Source of the DNA: Streptomyces aureocirculatus
GTDB lineage: Bacteria > Actinomycetota > Actinomycetes > Streptomycetales > Streptomycetaceae
Assembly: GCF_000720475.1 (NCBI RefSeq)
Contig: NZ_JOAP01000005.1
Coordinates: forward strand, 62,001 to 126,000
Direction of reading: 5' to 3'
Length of the DNA: 64,000 bases
In this document: piece by piece, positions 7,963 to 17,346 of the stretch
Layout: each line of letters opens with the position of its first letter
Position numbering within the stretch: position 1 is the first letter of the stretch
Position numbers and translations under genes: made by a program
The notes under the pieces: model-generated
The model's input: only the letters and a program-made list of their open reading frames with translations
Databases searched by the model: none
Told to the model about the DNA's origin: nothing

Positions 7963-10900
7963 GTGCCAGGGTTCACGCATCTGCATACCGTCTCCGGGTT
8001 CTCCCTGCGGTACGGGGCCTCGCATCCGGAGCGCCTCGCCGAGCAGGCCTCGGAGCGGGGCATGGACGCGCTCGCGCTCACCGACAGGGACACCCTCGCG
8101 GGCACGGTCAGGTTCGCCAAGGCCTGCGAGAAGGCCGGGGTGCGGCCGCTGTTCGGGGCGGAGCTCGCGGTCGAGCCGCCTGCGGCCCCGGAGCGGGGTG
8201 GCCGTGACGGGCGGGGCGCACGGCGGCGGACCCCGGTGCGCGGCGGTGCCTTCATCGACGAGTCGACTCCCCGGGTGACCTTCCTGGCCAGGGACGGCGC
8301 CGCCGCCTGGGCCGACCTGTGCCGCCTGGTCAGCGCCGTGCACCGGGGCGGCGAAGGGCCGCCCGTCCTGCGCTGGGAGGACTGCGCGGGCGACGGCCTG
8401 ACCGTGCTGCTCGGCCCGGCGTCCGACGTGGGCCGCGCGCTCACCGCGGGCCGCCCCGACCGGGCCGCCCGCCTCCTCGCCCCCTGGCGCGAGCGGTACG
8501 GCGACGCGCTGCGCCTCGAAGCCGTCTGGCACGGCCGCTCGGGCACCGGACCCGGCTCGCTGCGCCTGGCCGCCCGCACCGTCGGCTTCGCCGCCGAGCA
8601 GCGCCTGCGCCCGGTCCTGACCAACGCCGTCCGCTACGCCGACCCCGGCCAGGGACCCGTCGCCGACGTCCTGGACGCCGCGCGCCGCCTGGTGCCCATC
8701 GACCCGTCGGGCCCCCTCGACAGCGGCGAGCGCTGGCTGAAGGACGAGGCCGCCATGCTGGCCGTCGCCGAGCGGGTGGTGGAGGCCGCCGGGTTCCGCC
8801 GCGACACCGCGTACCGCCTGCTCGAACAGACCCGGGCGGCCGCCGCCGAGTGTCTGGTCGACCCTCAGGACGACATCGGCATCGGCTCCGTGCGCTTCCC
8901 CGAGCCGGGCCTGGTCGGCGCCGGGCGCCGCACCGCGCAGCGCGTCCTCGCCTCCAGGGCCGCCGCAGGCATGGTGCTCCGCGGCTACGACCGCCGCCGG
9001 GACGCCCGTACGTACTGGGAGCGGATGCACCACGAGCTGGACATCATCGCCCACCACGGGTATGCCTCCTACTTCCTGACGGTGGCTCAAGTCGCGGACG
9101 ACGTACGGGATCTGGGCATCCGGGTGGCGGCGCGCGGCTCCGGCGCCGGGTCCCTGGTCAACCATCTGATCGGCATCGCGCACGCGGACCCGGTCGAGCA
9201 CCGGCTGCTCATGGAGCGGTTCCTGTCCACGCGGCGGCCCGTCCTGCCGGACATCGACATCGACGTGGAGTCCGCGCGCCGCATCGAGGTCTACCGCGCG
9301 ATCATCGGCCGGTTCGGCGAGGAGCGCGTCGCGACGGTCGCGATGCCGGAGACGTACCGCGTCCGGCACGCGATCAGGGACGTGGGCGCCGCCCTGTCCA
9401 TGGACCCCGCCGACATCGACAGGATCGCCAAGGCCTTCCCGCACATCCGCGCCCGCGACGCCCGCGCGGCGATGGCGGAACTGCCCGAACTGCGCGAGGT
9501 GGCGGCCGGGGCGGAGCGGCACGGCAGGCTCTGGGAACTGGTCGAAGGGCTCGACGCGCTGCCGCGCGGGGTCGCCATGCACCCGTGCGGGGTGCTGCTC
9601 TCCGACGCCTCGCTGCTGCGGCGCACCCCCGTCGTGCCCACCAGCGGCGAGGGCCTGCCGATGTCCCAGTTCGACAAGGACGACGTCGAGGACCTCGGCC
9701 TGCTCAAGCTCGACGTCCTCGGGGTGCGGATGCAGTCGGCGATGGCGCACGCGGTCGCAGAGACCGAGCGGGCCACGGGGGAGCGGGTCGACCTGGACGC
9801 GATCGAGGAGGGCGACGAGGCGACGTACCGGCTCATCCGCTCCACCGAGACGCTCGGCTGCTTCCAGATCGAGTCGCCCGGCCAGCGCGACCTGGTGGGC
9901 CGCCTCCAGCCCGCGACCTTCCACGACCTGGTGGTGGACATCTCGCTGTTCCGTCCCGGGCCCGTGGCCGCCGACATGGTGCGGCCCTTCATCGAGGCCA
10001 GGCACGGCCGCGCACCCGCCCGCTATCCGCACCCGGACCTGAGGGAACCCCTTGAGGAGACCTACGGAGTCGTCGTCTTCCACGAGCAGATCATCGACAT
10101 CGTGCACCTGATGACCGGCTGCGGCCGCGGCGAGGCGGACCGGGTGCGGCGCGGGCTCTCCGACCCCGAGTCGCAGGGCCGCATCCGCGTCTGGTTCGCG
10201 CAGGCGGCGGCCGCCAAGGGGTACGACGCCGAGACGATCGGGCGGGCCTGGGAGATCGTCGAGGCCTTCGGCTCGTACGGCTTCTGCAAGGCGCACGCGG
10301 TGGCCTTCGCCGTGCCCACGTACCAGTCCGCGTGGCTGAAGGCCCATCACCCGGCGGCGTTCTACGCGGGGCTGCTCACGCACGACCCCGGCATGTACCC
10401 CAAGCGGCTGCTGCTCGCGGACGCGCGGCGGCGCGGGGTGCCGGTGCTGCCCCTTGACGTGAACCGGTCCGCGGTCGCCCATCGCATCGAACTGGAGTCC
10501 GAATCTGGGAAGTGGGGCGTGCGGCTCGCGCTGTCCGACGTGCACGGCATCAGCGAGCCGGAGGCCGAGCGCATCGCGGCAGGACAGCCCTACACATCCC
10601 TGCTCGACTTCTGGGAGCGGGCCAGGCCGAGCCGTCCGCTCGCCACCCGCCTCGCCCAGGTCGGCGCGCTCGACGCGTTCGGCGCCAACCGCCGCGACCT
10701 GCAACTGCACCTGACGGAGCTGCAACGGGGCGCCCGGGGCGCACGCGGCCCCCAGCTCCCGCTCCCGGGCGGACGGCGGACCGCGTCCGCGGGCCTGCCC
10801 GACCTCGACGACGCGGAGCGTCTGAGCGCCGAACTCGGGGTGCTCTCCATGGACACCTCCCGGAACCTGATGGACGACCACCGCGCCTTCCTCGACGAAC

Positions 10901-11436
10901 TCGGCGTGACCTCCGCGCGCCATCTGCGCTCGGCACGGAACGGCGACACGGTCCTGGTCGCGGGGGCCAAGGCGGCCACCCAGACCCCGGCGATCCGCTC
11001 CGGCAGGCGCATCGTCTTCACCACCCTCGACGACGGCACGGGCCTGGTCGACCTGACCTTCTTCGACGACAGCCACGAGACCTGCGCGCACACCGTCTTC
11101 CACTCCTGGCTGCTGCTCGTGCGCGGCGTCGTGCAGCGGCGCGGGCCGCGCAGCTTCAGCGTCATCGGCACGGCGGCGTGGAACCTCGCGGAGCTCGTGG
11201 AGCTGCGCCGCGAGGGCGGCCTCGAAGCGGTGGCGCCGCGCCTGGCCGAAAAAGGCCCGGCGGAACCGGTCGCCGCGGATGCCCCACCCGCCGCCGGGAA
11301 TGACCCGGGCAACGGGCGGCGCGTCCGGTGGGAGACCGGATACGAGATGCATCCATGGGCGGACCTGTCGCCACCCGGGGAAAGGGCGGCGACAGGACGG
11401 AAGTTGTGGCACCAGAGTCCGGGGAGTGCGGGATGA
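7963..11436 (+). CDS. dnaE2: Error-prone DNA polymerase III alpha subunit DnaE2
   Basis: A 1157-residue C-family polymerase. GTG 7963 is preferred over GTG 7957 because the AGGAGG Shine-Dalgarno (7952-7957) overlaps the earlier codon. It has an N-terminal PHP domain starting 'FTHLHTVSGFSLRYGASHP', palm aspartates in PDIDIDV (about residue 430) and KLDVLG, the 'YGFCKAHAVAFA' helix, and a C-terminal OB-fold ('GDTVLVAGAKAATQTPAIRSGRRIVFTTLDD'). DnaE2 carries out damage-induced mutagenic translesion synthesis, normally with ImuA'/ImuB accessory proteins. The promoter has a perfect LexA box. It overlaps the ImuB-like gene by ATGA. Confidence 0.96.
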   Translation: MPGFTHLHTVSGFSLRYGASHPERLAEQASERGMDALALTDRDTLAGTVRFAKACEKAGVRPLFGAELAVEPPAAPERGGRDGRGARRRTPVRGGAFIDESTPRVTFLARDGAAAWADLCRLVSAVHRGGEGPPVLRWEDCAGDGLTVLLGPASDVGRALTAGRPDRAARLLAPWRERYGDALRLEAVWHGRSGTGPGSLRLAARTVGFAAEQRLRPVLTNAVRYADPGQGPVADVLDAARRLVPIDPSGPLDSGERWLKDEAAMLAVAERVVEAAGFRRDTAYRLLEQTRAAAAECLVDPQDDIGIGSVRFPEPGLVGAGRRTAQRVLASRAAAGMVLRGYDRRRDARTYWERMHHELDIIAHHGYASYFLTVAQVADDVRDLGIRVAARGSGAGSLVNHLIGIAHADPVEHRLLMERFLSTRRPVLPDIDIDVESARRIEVYRAIIGRFGEERVATVAMPETYRVRHAIRDVGAALSMDPADIDRIAKAFPHIRARDARAAMAELPELREVAAGAERHGRLWELVEGLDALPRGVAMHPCGVLLSDASLLRRTPVVPTSGEGLPMSQFDKDDVEDLGLLKLDVLGVRMQSAMAHAVAETERATGERVDLDAIEEGDEATYRLIRSTETLGCFQIESPGQRDLVGRLQPATFHDLVVDISLFRPGPVAADMVRPFIEARHGRAPARYPHPDLREPLEETYGVVVFHEQIIDIVHLMTGCGRGEADRVRRGLSDPESQGRIRVWFAQAAAAKGYDAETIGRAWEIVEAFGSYGFCKAHAVAFAVPTYQSAWLKAHHPAAFYAGLLTHDPGMYPKRLLLADARRRGVPVLPLDVNRSAVAHRIELESESGKWGVRLALSDVHGISEPEAERIAAGQPYTSLLDFWERARPSRPLATRLAQVGALDAFGANRRDLQLHLTELQRGARGARGPQLPLPGGRRTASAGLPDLDDAERLSAELGVLSMDTSRNLMDDHRAFLDELGVTSARHLRSARNGDTVLVAGAKAATQTPAIRSGRRIVFTTLDDGTGLVDLTFFDDSHETCAHTVFHSWLLLVRGVVQRRGPRSFSVIGTAAWNLAELVELRREGGLEAVAPRLAEKGPAEPVAADAPPAAGNDPGNGRRVRWETGYEMHPWADLSPPGERAATGRKLWHQSPGSAG

Positions 11437-12401
11437 CCATCCTCTGCGTACGTTTCCAGTTGCCGCCGATGTACGAGGCGGCCCTGCCGGGGCTGCTCGG
11501 GCTCCTGGAGGAGTTCACGCCGGTGGTCGAGGCGCTGCCGCCGGACGGGGCGCTCGCCGATCTGCGCGGCGCCGAACGGTACTTCGGGCGCGGCGCCGCC
11601 GACCTCGCGTCGGTGATCCGCGTCCGCGCCCTCGCGCTGCACGGCGTCGACTGCGCGATCGGCGCCGGGCCTTCGCCGATGCTGGCCCGGATGGCGCTGC
11701 GCGAGGCAAGGACCGGAGGGGTGTGCGAGGTGGCCGGGGACGCCGTGCCGGAGTTCCTCGCCGGCCGGCCCGTCGCCGCGCTGCCGGGCGTCGGCCCCGC
11801 GACCGCCCGCACCCTGTGCGAGTACGGCCTCGACACCCTCGGCCTTGTCGCCGCCGCACCCCTGTCCACGCTCCAGCGCCTGATCGGCGCGAAGGCGGGA
11901 CGCGAGCTGCGCGAGAAGGCGAGCGGCGTCGACCGCGGCCGGGTGGTCCCGAACGGGGTCTCCCGCTCCCTGGCCACCGAACGCCCCTTCGGCCGCGACG
12001 AACTGGACGCCGGCAGGCACCGCCGCGCCCTGCTCTCGGCCGCCGAGGAACTGGGCACCCGGCTGCGCGCCCTCGACAAGGTCTGCCGCACCCTGACCCT
12101 CACCGTCCGCTACGCCGACCGCTCCGCGACCACCCGCAGCCGCACCCTGAAGGAACCGACCGCGCACTCGGCGGCGCTGACGAGGGCGGCGTACGACATG
12201 TACGAGGCGCTCGGCCTCCAGCGCGCCCGCGTCCGGGTGATCGCCCTGCGCGCCGAAGGCCTCGACCCCGCCGAACACTCCTCCTACCAGTTGACCTTCG
12301 ACCCCCTGGACGACAAGGCCCGCCGCATCGAGGAGGTGGCCGACCGGGCCAGGGAGAGGTTCGGCCCCGGGGCGATCGTGCCGGGCTCCCTCGCGGCCTA
12401 G
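11433..12401 (+). CDS. Y-family polymerase-like protein lacking catalytic residues (ImuB-like)
   Basis: A 322-residue protein translationally coupled to dnaE2 (ATGA at 11433-11436). The HhH/thumb part ('PVAALPGVGPATARTLCEYGLDTLG') and little-finger domain are recognisable as DinB-like. The N-terminus begins MTILCVRFQL, where active enzymes have the V-D-x-D metal site, and it goes within about 25 residues to 'LLEEFTPVVEALPPDGALADLRG', so most of the fingers region is missing and the S-x-D-E motif reads P-P-D-G. It is therefore probably inactive and acts as an adaptor, as ImuB does. 'YQLTFDP' near the C-terminus could be the beta-clamp motif. No ImuA' gene is visible. Confidence 0.82.
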   Translation: MTILCVRFQLPPMYEAALPGLLGLLEEFTPVVEALPPDGALADLRGAERYFGRGAADLASVIRVRALALHGVDCAIGAGPSPMLARMALREARTGGVCEVAGDAVPEFLAGRPVAALPGVGPATARTLCEYGLDTLGLVAAAPLSTLQRLIGAKAGRELREKASGVDRGRVVPNGVSRSLATERPFGRDELDAGRHRRALLSAAEELGTRLRALDKVCRTLTLTVRYADRSATTRSRTLKEPTAHSAALTRAAYDMYEALGLQRARVRVIALRAEGLDPAEHSSYQLTFDPLDDKARRIEEVADRARERFGPGAIVPGSLAA

Positions 12402-12462
12402 CGGCTGCTGACGGGTCTCCGCGACCCCTGGCGGTTCGTGGCCCCTGGCGGTTCGTGGCGGT

Positions 12463-12645
12463 GCGGCCGCCTCCGCCGAAGACGACGTCCGAGCAGGTGT
12501 AGAACGCCTCGGGGGAGTCGGACCGGGTGTGCTCAACAGGCGGACACCCGGCTCACCGGGTCCGTCATCGAACCGTGCGCGACGGCGGGCGCGGCGGTGA
12601 ACACGGTCAGGGCGAGCGGCGCCACACCCGCCGCGGAGGCGATCC
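12463..12645 (-). pseudogene. Remnant of an AA10 lytic polysaccharide monooxygenase (signal peptide and mature N-terminus)
   Basis: Read on the minus strand, about 60 codons give a signal-peptide-like run (IASAAGVAPLALTVFTAAPA) ending V-A followed by HGSMTDPVSRVSAC and then a stop. A frame change just before the stop continues SDSPEAFYTCSDVVFGGG. His at the mature N-terminus followed by G-x-x-x-D-P-x-S-R-V is the copper-binding start of AA10 LPMOs, which are normally about 200 residues or longer. Here the rest is missing and no good start is seen. From memory, an LPMO gene lies near dnaE2 in S. coelicolor, which would fit decay in place. Confidence 0.55.
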
Positions 12646-12679
12646 TTATGCTCCCGTTAAGGACCCCCTCAGCCTCCCC

Positions 12680-13366
12680 TCAGGTCACCCACCGGTACCT
12701 GCGCTGCGGCCGTCCCGCACCGCCGTACCTCAAGGTCACCTCCGCCCGGCCCGTGACCACGAAGTACTCCAGGTAGCGGCGGGCGCTGACGCGGGAGAGG
12801 GAGCCCGCCTCGGCGCACTCGGATGCGGACAGGCCCGCGGGGTGGCCGCGCAAGGTGTGCTCCACCAGGTCCGCGGTGTGCGGCGCGAGGCCCTTGGGGA
12901 GTTCGCGGGAGCCCGGCGGGCGCGGGCCGAAGATCTGGTCGACATCCTCCTGGCGGGCCTCGGCGAGACCGTCGAGCCGGGCCCGCAGGGCCGCGACATG
13001 CCGCAACTGCTCTGCCAGGGCCGCCCGGTTGAAGGGCTTGATCAGATAGTGCAGGGCCCCGGCGCGCAGCGCGGCACGGACCACCTCCGCGTCCCGCGCG
13101 GCCGTGATGAACAGGACGTCCACCGGCGCCCTGCCGGGATCCCGCTCCTCCGCCGCCCGCAGCTCCCGCAGCACCGCGATGCCGTCCAGGTCCGGCAGAT
13201 ACACATCGAGCAGGACCAGATCGGGCCGCAGCCGCTCCGCCGCGCGCAGCGCCTGCGCCCCGCTGTGCGCCACGCCCGCCACCGTGAAGCCGTCCACCGT
13301 GGCGACATACCGGCTGTGCAGCTTGGCGACCATGAAGTCGTCGTCGACGACCAGCACCCTCGTCAT
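12680..13366 (-). CDS. CitB/DcuR-type response regulator
   Basis: A 228-residue two-component regulator. ATG 13366 is chosen over GTG 13372 because GAGGGAG is correctly spaced only for the ATG. The receiver domain has the acidic pocket VDDD (8-10), phosphoacceptor Asp54 in LLDVYLPD, and the conserved Lys in YLIKPF. The C-terminal part 'GLSASECAEAGSLSRVSARRYLEYFVVTGRAEVTLRYGGAGRPQRRYRW' is the helix-turn-helix of CitB/DcuR/DpiA-type regulators that control di- and tricarboxylate uptake. It is divergent from tctCBA, its likely target. The usual sensor kinase gene is not next to it. Confidence 0.9.
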   Translation of the reverse strand: MTRVLVVDDDFMVAKLHSRYVATVDGFTVAGVAHSGAQALRAAERLRPDLVLLDVYLPDLDGIAVLRELRAAEERDPGRAPVDVLFITAARDAEVVRAALRAGALHYLIKPFNRAALAEQLRHVAALRARLDGLAEARQEDVDQIFGPRPPGSRELPKGLAPHTADLVEHTLRGHPAGLSASECAEAGSLSRVSARRYLEYFVVTGRAEVTLRYGGAGRPQRRYRWVT

Positions 13367-13412
13367 CGGCACGCTCCCTCGCCCCCTCGTCGTCGCCGCA
13401 GGTTACGAGCGT

Positions 13413-13464
13413 GACCACAAGGACCACAACGTCCGTTGATTGCGGAAGAGAGACAGGTTCCGCA
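13413..13464. promoter_or_regulatory. Candidate response-regulator binding region between the regulator and tctC
   Basis: Two direct repeats GACCACAA (13413-13420 and 13422-13429) are followed by the inverted repeat TGCGGAA (13441-13447) / TTCCGCA (13458-13464) with a 10-bp spacer. They lie between divergent starts at 13366 and 13525. Assignment to the CitB-type regulator is inference. Confidence 0.45.
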
Positions 13465-13524
13465 CACCCGGGCAACATGTGGGCCACTTCACACCCGTAT
13501 CCGGCCGGACAGGCGGAGGCACCC

Positions 13525-14526
13525 GTGCGACTACGCACCCCCCGGCGACTACGCACCCCCCTGGCCCTGTGCGGGGCCGCGCTGCTCGTGCTTGTGGGGC
13601 CGCCGCTGCTCACCACGGGCAGCGGCGACGACACCGGCACCAAGATCCCCGGACTGCGCCTCATGGTCCCCAACACCCCCGGCGGCGGCTACGACATCAC
13701 CGCCCGCACCGCCGCCAAGAACGCCGAGGACGCCGGGCTCACCCACAACATCGAGGTGTTCAACCTGCCCGGCGCCGGCGGCACCGTCGGCCTCAGCCGC
13801 CTGGTGGGCGAACACGGCAACGGCAAGCTCGCGATGTCCATGGGCCTCGGCGTCGTGGGCGCCGTCCACTCCAACCACGCGCCCAAGACCCTCGCCGACA
13901 CCACCCCGATCGCCCGCCTCACCGAGGAGCAGGACGTCGTCGTGGTCGCCAAGGACTCCCCGTACAGGACCATCGGGCAGCTCGTCGACGCCTGGAAGGC
14001 CAAGCCGGGCAAGATGCCCGTCGGCGGCGGGTCCTCGCCCGGCGGGCCCGACCACATCGCCCCCATGCTCATGGCCCGCGCCGCGGGCATCGCGCCCAAG
14101 GACGTCAACTACGTCCCGTTCGACGGCGGCGGCGAACTCCTCGCCTCGATCCTCGGCAGCAAGGTCGCCTTCGGCGTCTCCGGGGTCGGCGAGTACCTGG
14201 ACCAGATCAAGTCCGGCGAACTGCGGCTGCTCGCCGTCACCGGACCGAAGCGGGTCGAGGGACTCGACGGGCCCACCCTCAAGGAGTCCGGCTACGACGT
14301 GGACTTCACCAACTGGCGCGGCATCGTCGCACCGCCCGGACTCTCCGACGCCGAACGCGACAAACTCACCGGCCTCGTCCGCGAGCTCCACGGCTCGCCC
14401 GAGTGGCGCGAGTCCCTGAAGAAGAACGGCTGGGACGACGCCTTCCTCCCCGGCGACAAGTTCGGTGACTTCCTCGCCGCCCAGGACCGACGCGTCGTCT
14501 CGGTACTGACGGAGCTGGGCCTGTGA
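13525..14526 (+). CDS. tctC: Tripartite tricarboxylate transporter substrate-binding protein TctC
   Basis: A 333-residue extracytoplasmic binding protein. GTG 13525 is taken as start because GGAGG (13515-13519) precedes it. An N-terminal hydrophobic segment 'PLALCGAALLVLVGPPLL' acts as signal or anchor. The Bug/TctC fold is seen in 'LRLMVPNTPGGGYDITART', 'NLPGAGGTVGLSRL', 'MPVGGGSSPGGPDHIAPMLMARAAGI', 'VNYVPFDGGGELLASILGSKVAFGVSGVGEY' and 'WRGIVAPPGL'. It delivers citrate or a related carboxylate to TctAB. A short 5' duplication (CGACTACGCACCCCCC twice) encodes LRTPRRLRTP. It overlaps tctB by GTGA. Confidence 0.9.
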   Translation: MRLRTPRRLRTPLALCGAALLVLVGPPLLTTGSGDDTGTKIPGLRLMVPNTPGGGYDITARTAAKNAEDAGLTHNIEVFNLPGAGGTVGLSRLVGEHGNGKLAMSMGLGVVGAVHSNHAPKTLADTTPIARLTEEQDVVVVAKDSPYRTIGQLVDAWKAKPGKMPVGGGSSPGGPDHIAPMLMARAAGIAPKDVNYVPFDGGGELLASILGSKVAFGVSGVGEYLDQIKSGELRLLAVTGPKRVEGLDGPTLKESGYDVDFTNWRGIVAPPGLSDAERDKLTGLVRELHGSPEWRESLKKNGWDDAFLPGDKFGDFLAAQDRRVVSVLTELGL

Positions 14527-15053
14527 CCACCACCGATGTCCCCCCGGAGCGGCGGGACCGCCGCACCTGGCTGCGCGAGCACTCCGAACTCGGCGTCTGC
14601 GTCATGCTGCTCGCCCTCGGTGCCGTCGTCCTCACCGACGCCCTCACCATGGACGTCGAGATCACCCAGCGCGGCCCCGTCGGCCCGAAGACCGTGCCCG
14701 TCGCCGTCGGCATAGGGCTGCTCGCCGTCTCCGTCCTGCTCGCCGTCGACGTACTGCGCGGTGGCCGCGGAAAGGCCGAGGGCGGCGAGGATGTCGACCT
14801 GTCCGAACCCGCCGACTGGCGCACCGTGCTGCTGCTCGCCGGGGTCTTCCTCGCCACCGCCGTCCTCATCGAGCCGGTGGGCTTCCCCGTCGCCGGTGCG
14901 CTGCTGTTCTGGGGCGCCGCCTACGCCCTCGGCAGCCGGTCCTTCCACCGCGACCCGCTGATCGCGGCGGGCCTGTCCCTGGCCACCTACGTCGTCTTCA
15001 ACAACCTGCTCGGAGTGCCGCTGCCCGGCGGCCCCCTGATGGGAGTGCTGTGA
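14523..15053 (+). CDS. tctB: Tripartite tricarboxylate transporter small membrane subunit TctB
   Basis: A 176-residue protein starting at GTG within the tctC stop (GTGA). Four hydrophobic segments (about residues 22-42, 57-75, 99-117 and 122-160) give the TctB topology, including '[29 protein letters not shown]' near the N-terminus and 'VIFN'-like '[22 protein letters not shown]' at the end. It is the small membrane component needed for secondary, cation-driven uptake together with TctA. Confidence 0.88.
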   Translation: MTTTDVPPERRDRRTWLREHSELGVCVMLLALGAVVLTDALTMDVEITQRGPVGPKTVPVAVGIGLLAVSVLLAVDVLRGGRGKAEGGEDVDLSEPADWRTVLLLAGVFLATAVLIEPVGFPVAGALLFWGAAYALGSRSFHRDPLIAAGLSLATYVVFNNLLGVPLPGGPLMGVL

Positions 15054-15054
15054 C

Positions 15055-16563
15055 ATGAACGCCTTCAGCTCCCTGATGGACGGCTTCGGCACCGCCCTGA
15101 CCCCCATCAACCTCCTGTGGGCCGCCGTCGGCGTACTCCTCGGCACGGCCATCGGCGTCCTGCCCGGCATCGGCCCCGCGATGGCGGTGGCGCTGCTGCT
15201 CCCGGTGACGTACGGGCTCGAACCCACCGGCGCCTTCATCATGTTCGCGGGCATCTACTACGGCGCGATGTTCGGCGGTTCCACCACCTCCATCCTGCTG
15301 AACACGCCCGGCGAGAGCGCCGCCGTCGTCGCCGCCATCGAAGGCAACCCGATGGCCAAGTCGGGGCGCGGCGCCCAGGCCCTCGCGGCCGCCGCCATCG
15401 GTCACTTCGCGGGCGGCATGATCGGCACGGTCCTGCTCGTCGCGCTCGCCCCCAAGGTCGCCGACCTGGCCGTCGACATCGGCGCGCCCGACTACTTCGC
15501 CATCATGGTGCTCGCGTTCATCGCCGTGACGTCCGTCCTCGGCTCCTCCCGCATCCGCGGCCTCGCCTCCCTCCTCATCGGCCTCACCCTCGGCCTGGTC
15601 GGCCTGGACCAGATGACCGGACAGCAGCGCCTGACCTTCGGCTCGCTCCAACTCGCCGACGGCATCGACGTGGTGATCGTGGCCGTCGGCCTGTTCGCGA
15701 TCGGTGAGGCGCTGTGGGTGGCCGCGCACCTTCGCCGCACCAGCGGACAGGCCATCCCCGTGGGCCGCCCCTGGCTCGGCAGGCAGGACGTCCGGCGCAC
15801 CTGGAAGTCCTGGCTGCGCGGCCCCCTCATCGGCTTCCCCTTCGGCGCGATCCCGGCGGGCGGCGCCGAGATCCCCACCTTCCTCTCCTACGTCACGGAG
15901 AAGCGCCTCTCCCAGCACAAGGACGAGTGGGGCAAGGGCGCCATCGAGGGCGTGGCGGGCCCGGAGTCCGCGTCCTCCGCGTCGGCCGCGGGCACCCTCG
16001 TGTCGATGCTGACGCTCGGACTGCCCACGACCGCGGTGGCCGCCGTGATGCTTGCCGCCTTCCAGCAGTACGGCATCCAGCCGGGCCCGCTGCTCTTCGA
16101 GCGGGAGTCGGAGCTGGTGTGGGGCCTGATCGCGTCCCTGTTCGTCGGCATGGTGCTGCTGCTCGCCCTCAACCTGCCCCTCGCCCCGCTCTGGGCGAAG
16201 CTCCTTCGCATCCCGCGCCCCTATCTCTACGCGGGCATCCTGTTCTTCGCGGCGGTCGGCGCGTACGCGGTCGGCGGCGAGGCGATCGACCTGGTGATCC
16301 TGCTGATCATCGGCCTGATCGGATTCGGCATGCGGCGCTACGGGCTGCCCGTCCTGCCCGCCGTCATCGGCGTCATCCTCGGCCCCAACGCCGAACAGCA
16401 GTTGCGCCGCGCCCTGCAGATCAGCGACGGCAGCGTCAGCGGCCTGGTGGACACGCCGTTCTCGGTGTCCGTGTACGCCGTCGTCGCGCTGATCGTGCTC
16501 TGGCCGCTGCTGCGGAAACTGGCGCGCGGCCCGCTGAAGTCCCGTCGTAACGTGACGGAATGA
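15055..16563 (+). CDS. tctA: Tripartite tricarboxylate transporter large permease TctA
   Basis: A 502-residue polytopic membrane protein starting one base after the tctB stop. The conserved TctA blocks are '[62 protein letters not shown]', '[25 protein letters not shown]', '[18 protein letters not shown]', '[27 protein letters not shown]' and '[29 protein letters not shown]'. It forms the translocation channel of the TctABC system. The next gene overlaps its stop by ATGA. Confidence 0.93.
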   Translation: MNAFSSLMDGFGTALTPINLLWAAVGVLLGTAIGVLPGIGPAMAVALLLPVTYGLEPTGAFIMFAGIYYGAMFGGSTTSILLNTPGESAAVVAAIEGNPMAKSGRGAQALAAAAIGHFAGGMIGTVLLVALAPKVADLAVDIGAPDYFAIMVLAFIAVTSVLGSSRIRGLASLLIGLTLGLVGLDQMTGQQRLTFGSLQLADGIDVVIVAVGLFAIGEALWVAAHLRRTSGQAIPVGRPWLGRQDVRRTWKSWLRGPLIGFPFGAIPAGGAEIPTFLSYVTEKRLSQHKDEWGKGAIEGVAGPESASSASAAGTLVSMLTLGLPTTAVAAVMLAAFQQYGIQPGPLLFERESELVWGLIASLFVGMVLLLALNLPLAPLWAKLLRIPRPYLYAGILFFAAVGAYAVGGEAIDLVILLIIGLIGFGMRRYGLPVLPAVIGVILGPNAEQQLRRALQISDGSVSGLVDTPFSVSVYAVVALIVLWPLLRKLARGPLKSRRNVTE

Positions 16564-17036
16564 CACCCGAACCCCGCACGGCGTACGAGATCCGCCCCGC
16601 CGAAGCCGCCGACGTGCCCGCCGTGCAGGCGGTCACCGACGCGGCGTACCACCACTACATCGAGCGCATCGGCCGTGTGCCCGCCCCCATGGAGTCGGAC
16701 CACGCCGAGAACGTGGCGGCGGGGCGGGTGTACGTCACCGGACCCGCGGCGGGCACGGTCACCGGCCTGGTGGTCCTCTACGCCCACGAGGACCACCTCT
16801 ACCTGGACAACATCGCCGTCCACCCCGACGCGGCGGGACAGGGCCTCGGCCGCGTCCTGCTCGAATTCGTCGAGGACCGCGCACGCGCCCTCGGCCTGCC
16901 CGAGATCCGGCTCTACACCAACGCGATGATGTGGGAGAACCAGAAGATCTACCCCCGGTTCGGCTACGAGTTCGTGGAGCGCCGCGTCGAGGGCGTCTAC
17001 GACCGCTTCCACTACCGCAAGCGCCTCACGCCCTGA
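16560..17036 (+). CDS. GNAT family N-acetyltransferase
   Basis: A 158-residue protein coupled to tctA (ATGA). It has a single GNAT domain: '[22 protein letters not shown]', '[33 protein letters not shown]', with the acetyl-CoA loop motif Q-G-L-G-R (about 95-99), and '[27 protein letters not shown]'. The acceptor substrate is unknown. Its place at the end of the tct operon suggests co-expression but not a clear functional link. Confidence 0.85.
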   Translation: MTPEPRTAYEIRPAEAADVPAVQAVTDAAYHHYIERIGRVPAPMESDHAENVAAGRVYVTGPAAGTVTGLVVLYAHEDHLYLDNIAVHPDAAGQGLGRVLLEFVEDRARALGLPEIRLYTNAMMWENQKIYPRFGYEFVERRVEGVYDRFHYRKRLTP

Positions 17037-17040
17037 CGGC

Positions 17041-17074
17041 CACCGGCGAGCAGCCCGGGGCGGGCTACTCGGTG
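17041..17074. terminator. Bidirectional terminator after the tct operon
   Basis: Nested complementary arms CACC/GGTG (17041-17044/17071-17074), GAG/CTC (17048-17050/17068-17070) and AGCCCG/CGGGCT (17052-17057/17061-17066) enclose a GGG loop. It also covers the stop of the small gene on the minus strand. Confidence 0.65.
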
Positions 17075-17217
17075 GGCCACCACACACGCAGCACGTCTCT
17101 GCGGACCTCGGGCCGCTCACGGGACGACCGGTCCGTGCCCTCACGGGCCTCCCGGCTCTCCCGCTCGCGGCGAACGGCGGACTTCGCGACGGTCTTGTGC
17201 ACGGTCACTCGGCGCAT
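17065..17217 (-). CDS. Small basic hypothetical protein
   Basis: A 50-residue reading frame, M-R-R-V-T-V-H-K-T-V-A-K-S-A-V and then many Arg/Glu residues, ending 'RRDVLRVWWPTE'. ATG 17217 has an excellent ribosome-binding site (AGGGAGG, spacing about 5), which is the main reason to accept it. It is strongly charged, without signal peptide or membrane segment. Its stop lies within the terminator hairpin shared with the tct operon. The family is not recognised; it could be a nucleic-acid-binding peptide, but that is only suggested by composition. Confidence 0.5.
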   Translation of the reverse strand: MRRVTVHKTVAKSAVRRERESREAREGTDRSSRERPEVRRDVLRVWWPTE

Positions 17218-17346
17218 ACGGCCTCCCTGCCTGTTCGTCCTGCCGTACCCACACAACGGCCCGATGACACAAACCGGCGGGTCGGCTCCAGCACGACTCG
17301 ATCGGAACCCAGGCTTCCGATCAGGGCCCGCGCCGCCGGTCAGAAC

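Noticed and set aside
7915..11412. A 1165-codon open frame on the minus strand opposite dnaE2
   Set aside because: It mirrors the codon bias of dnaE2 in GC-rich DNA, has no family motifs and is Arg/Gly/Ala/Pro-rich throughout.
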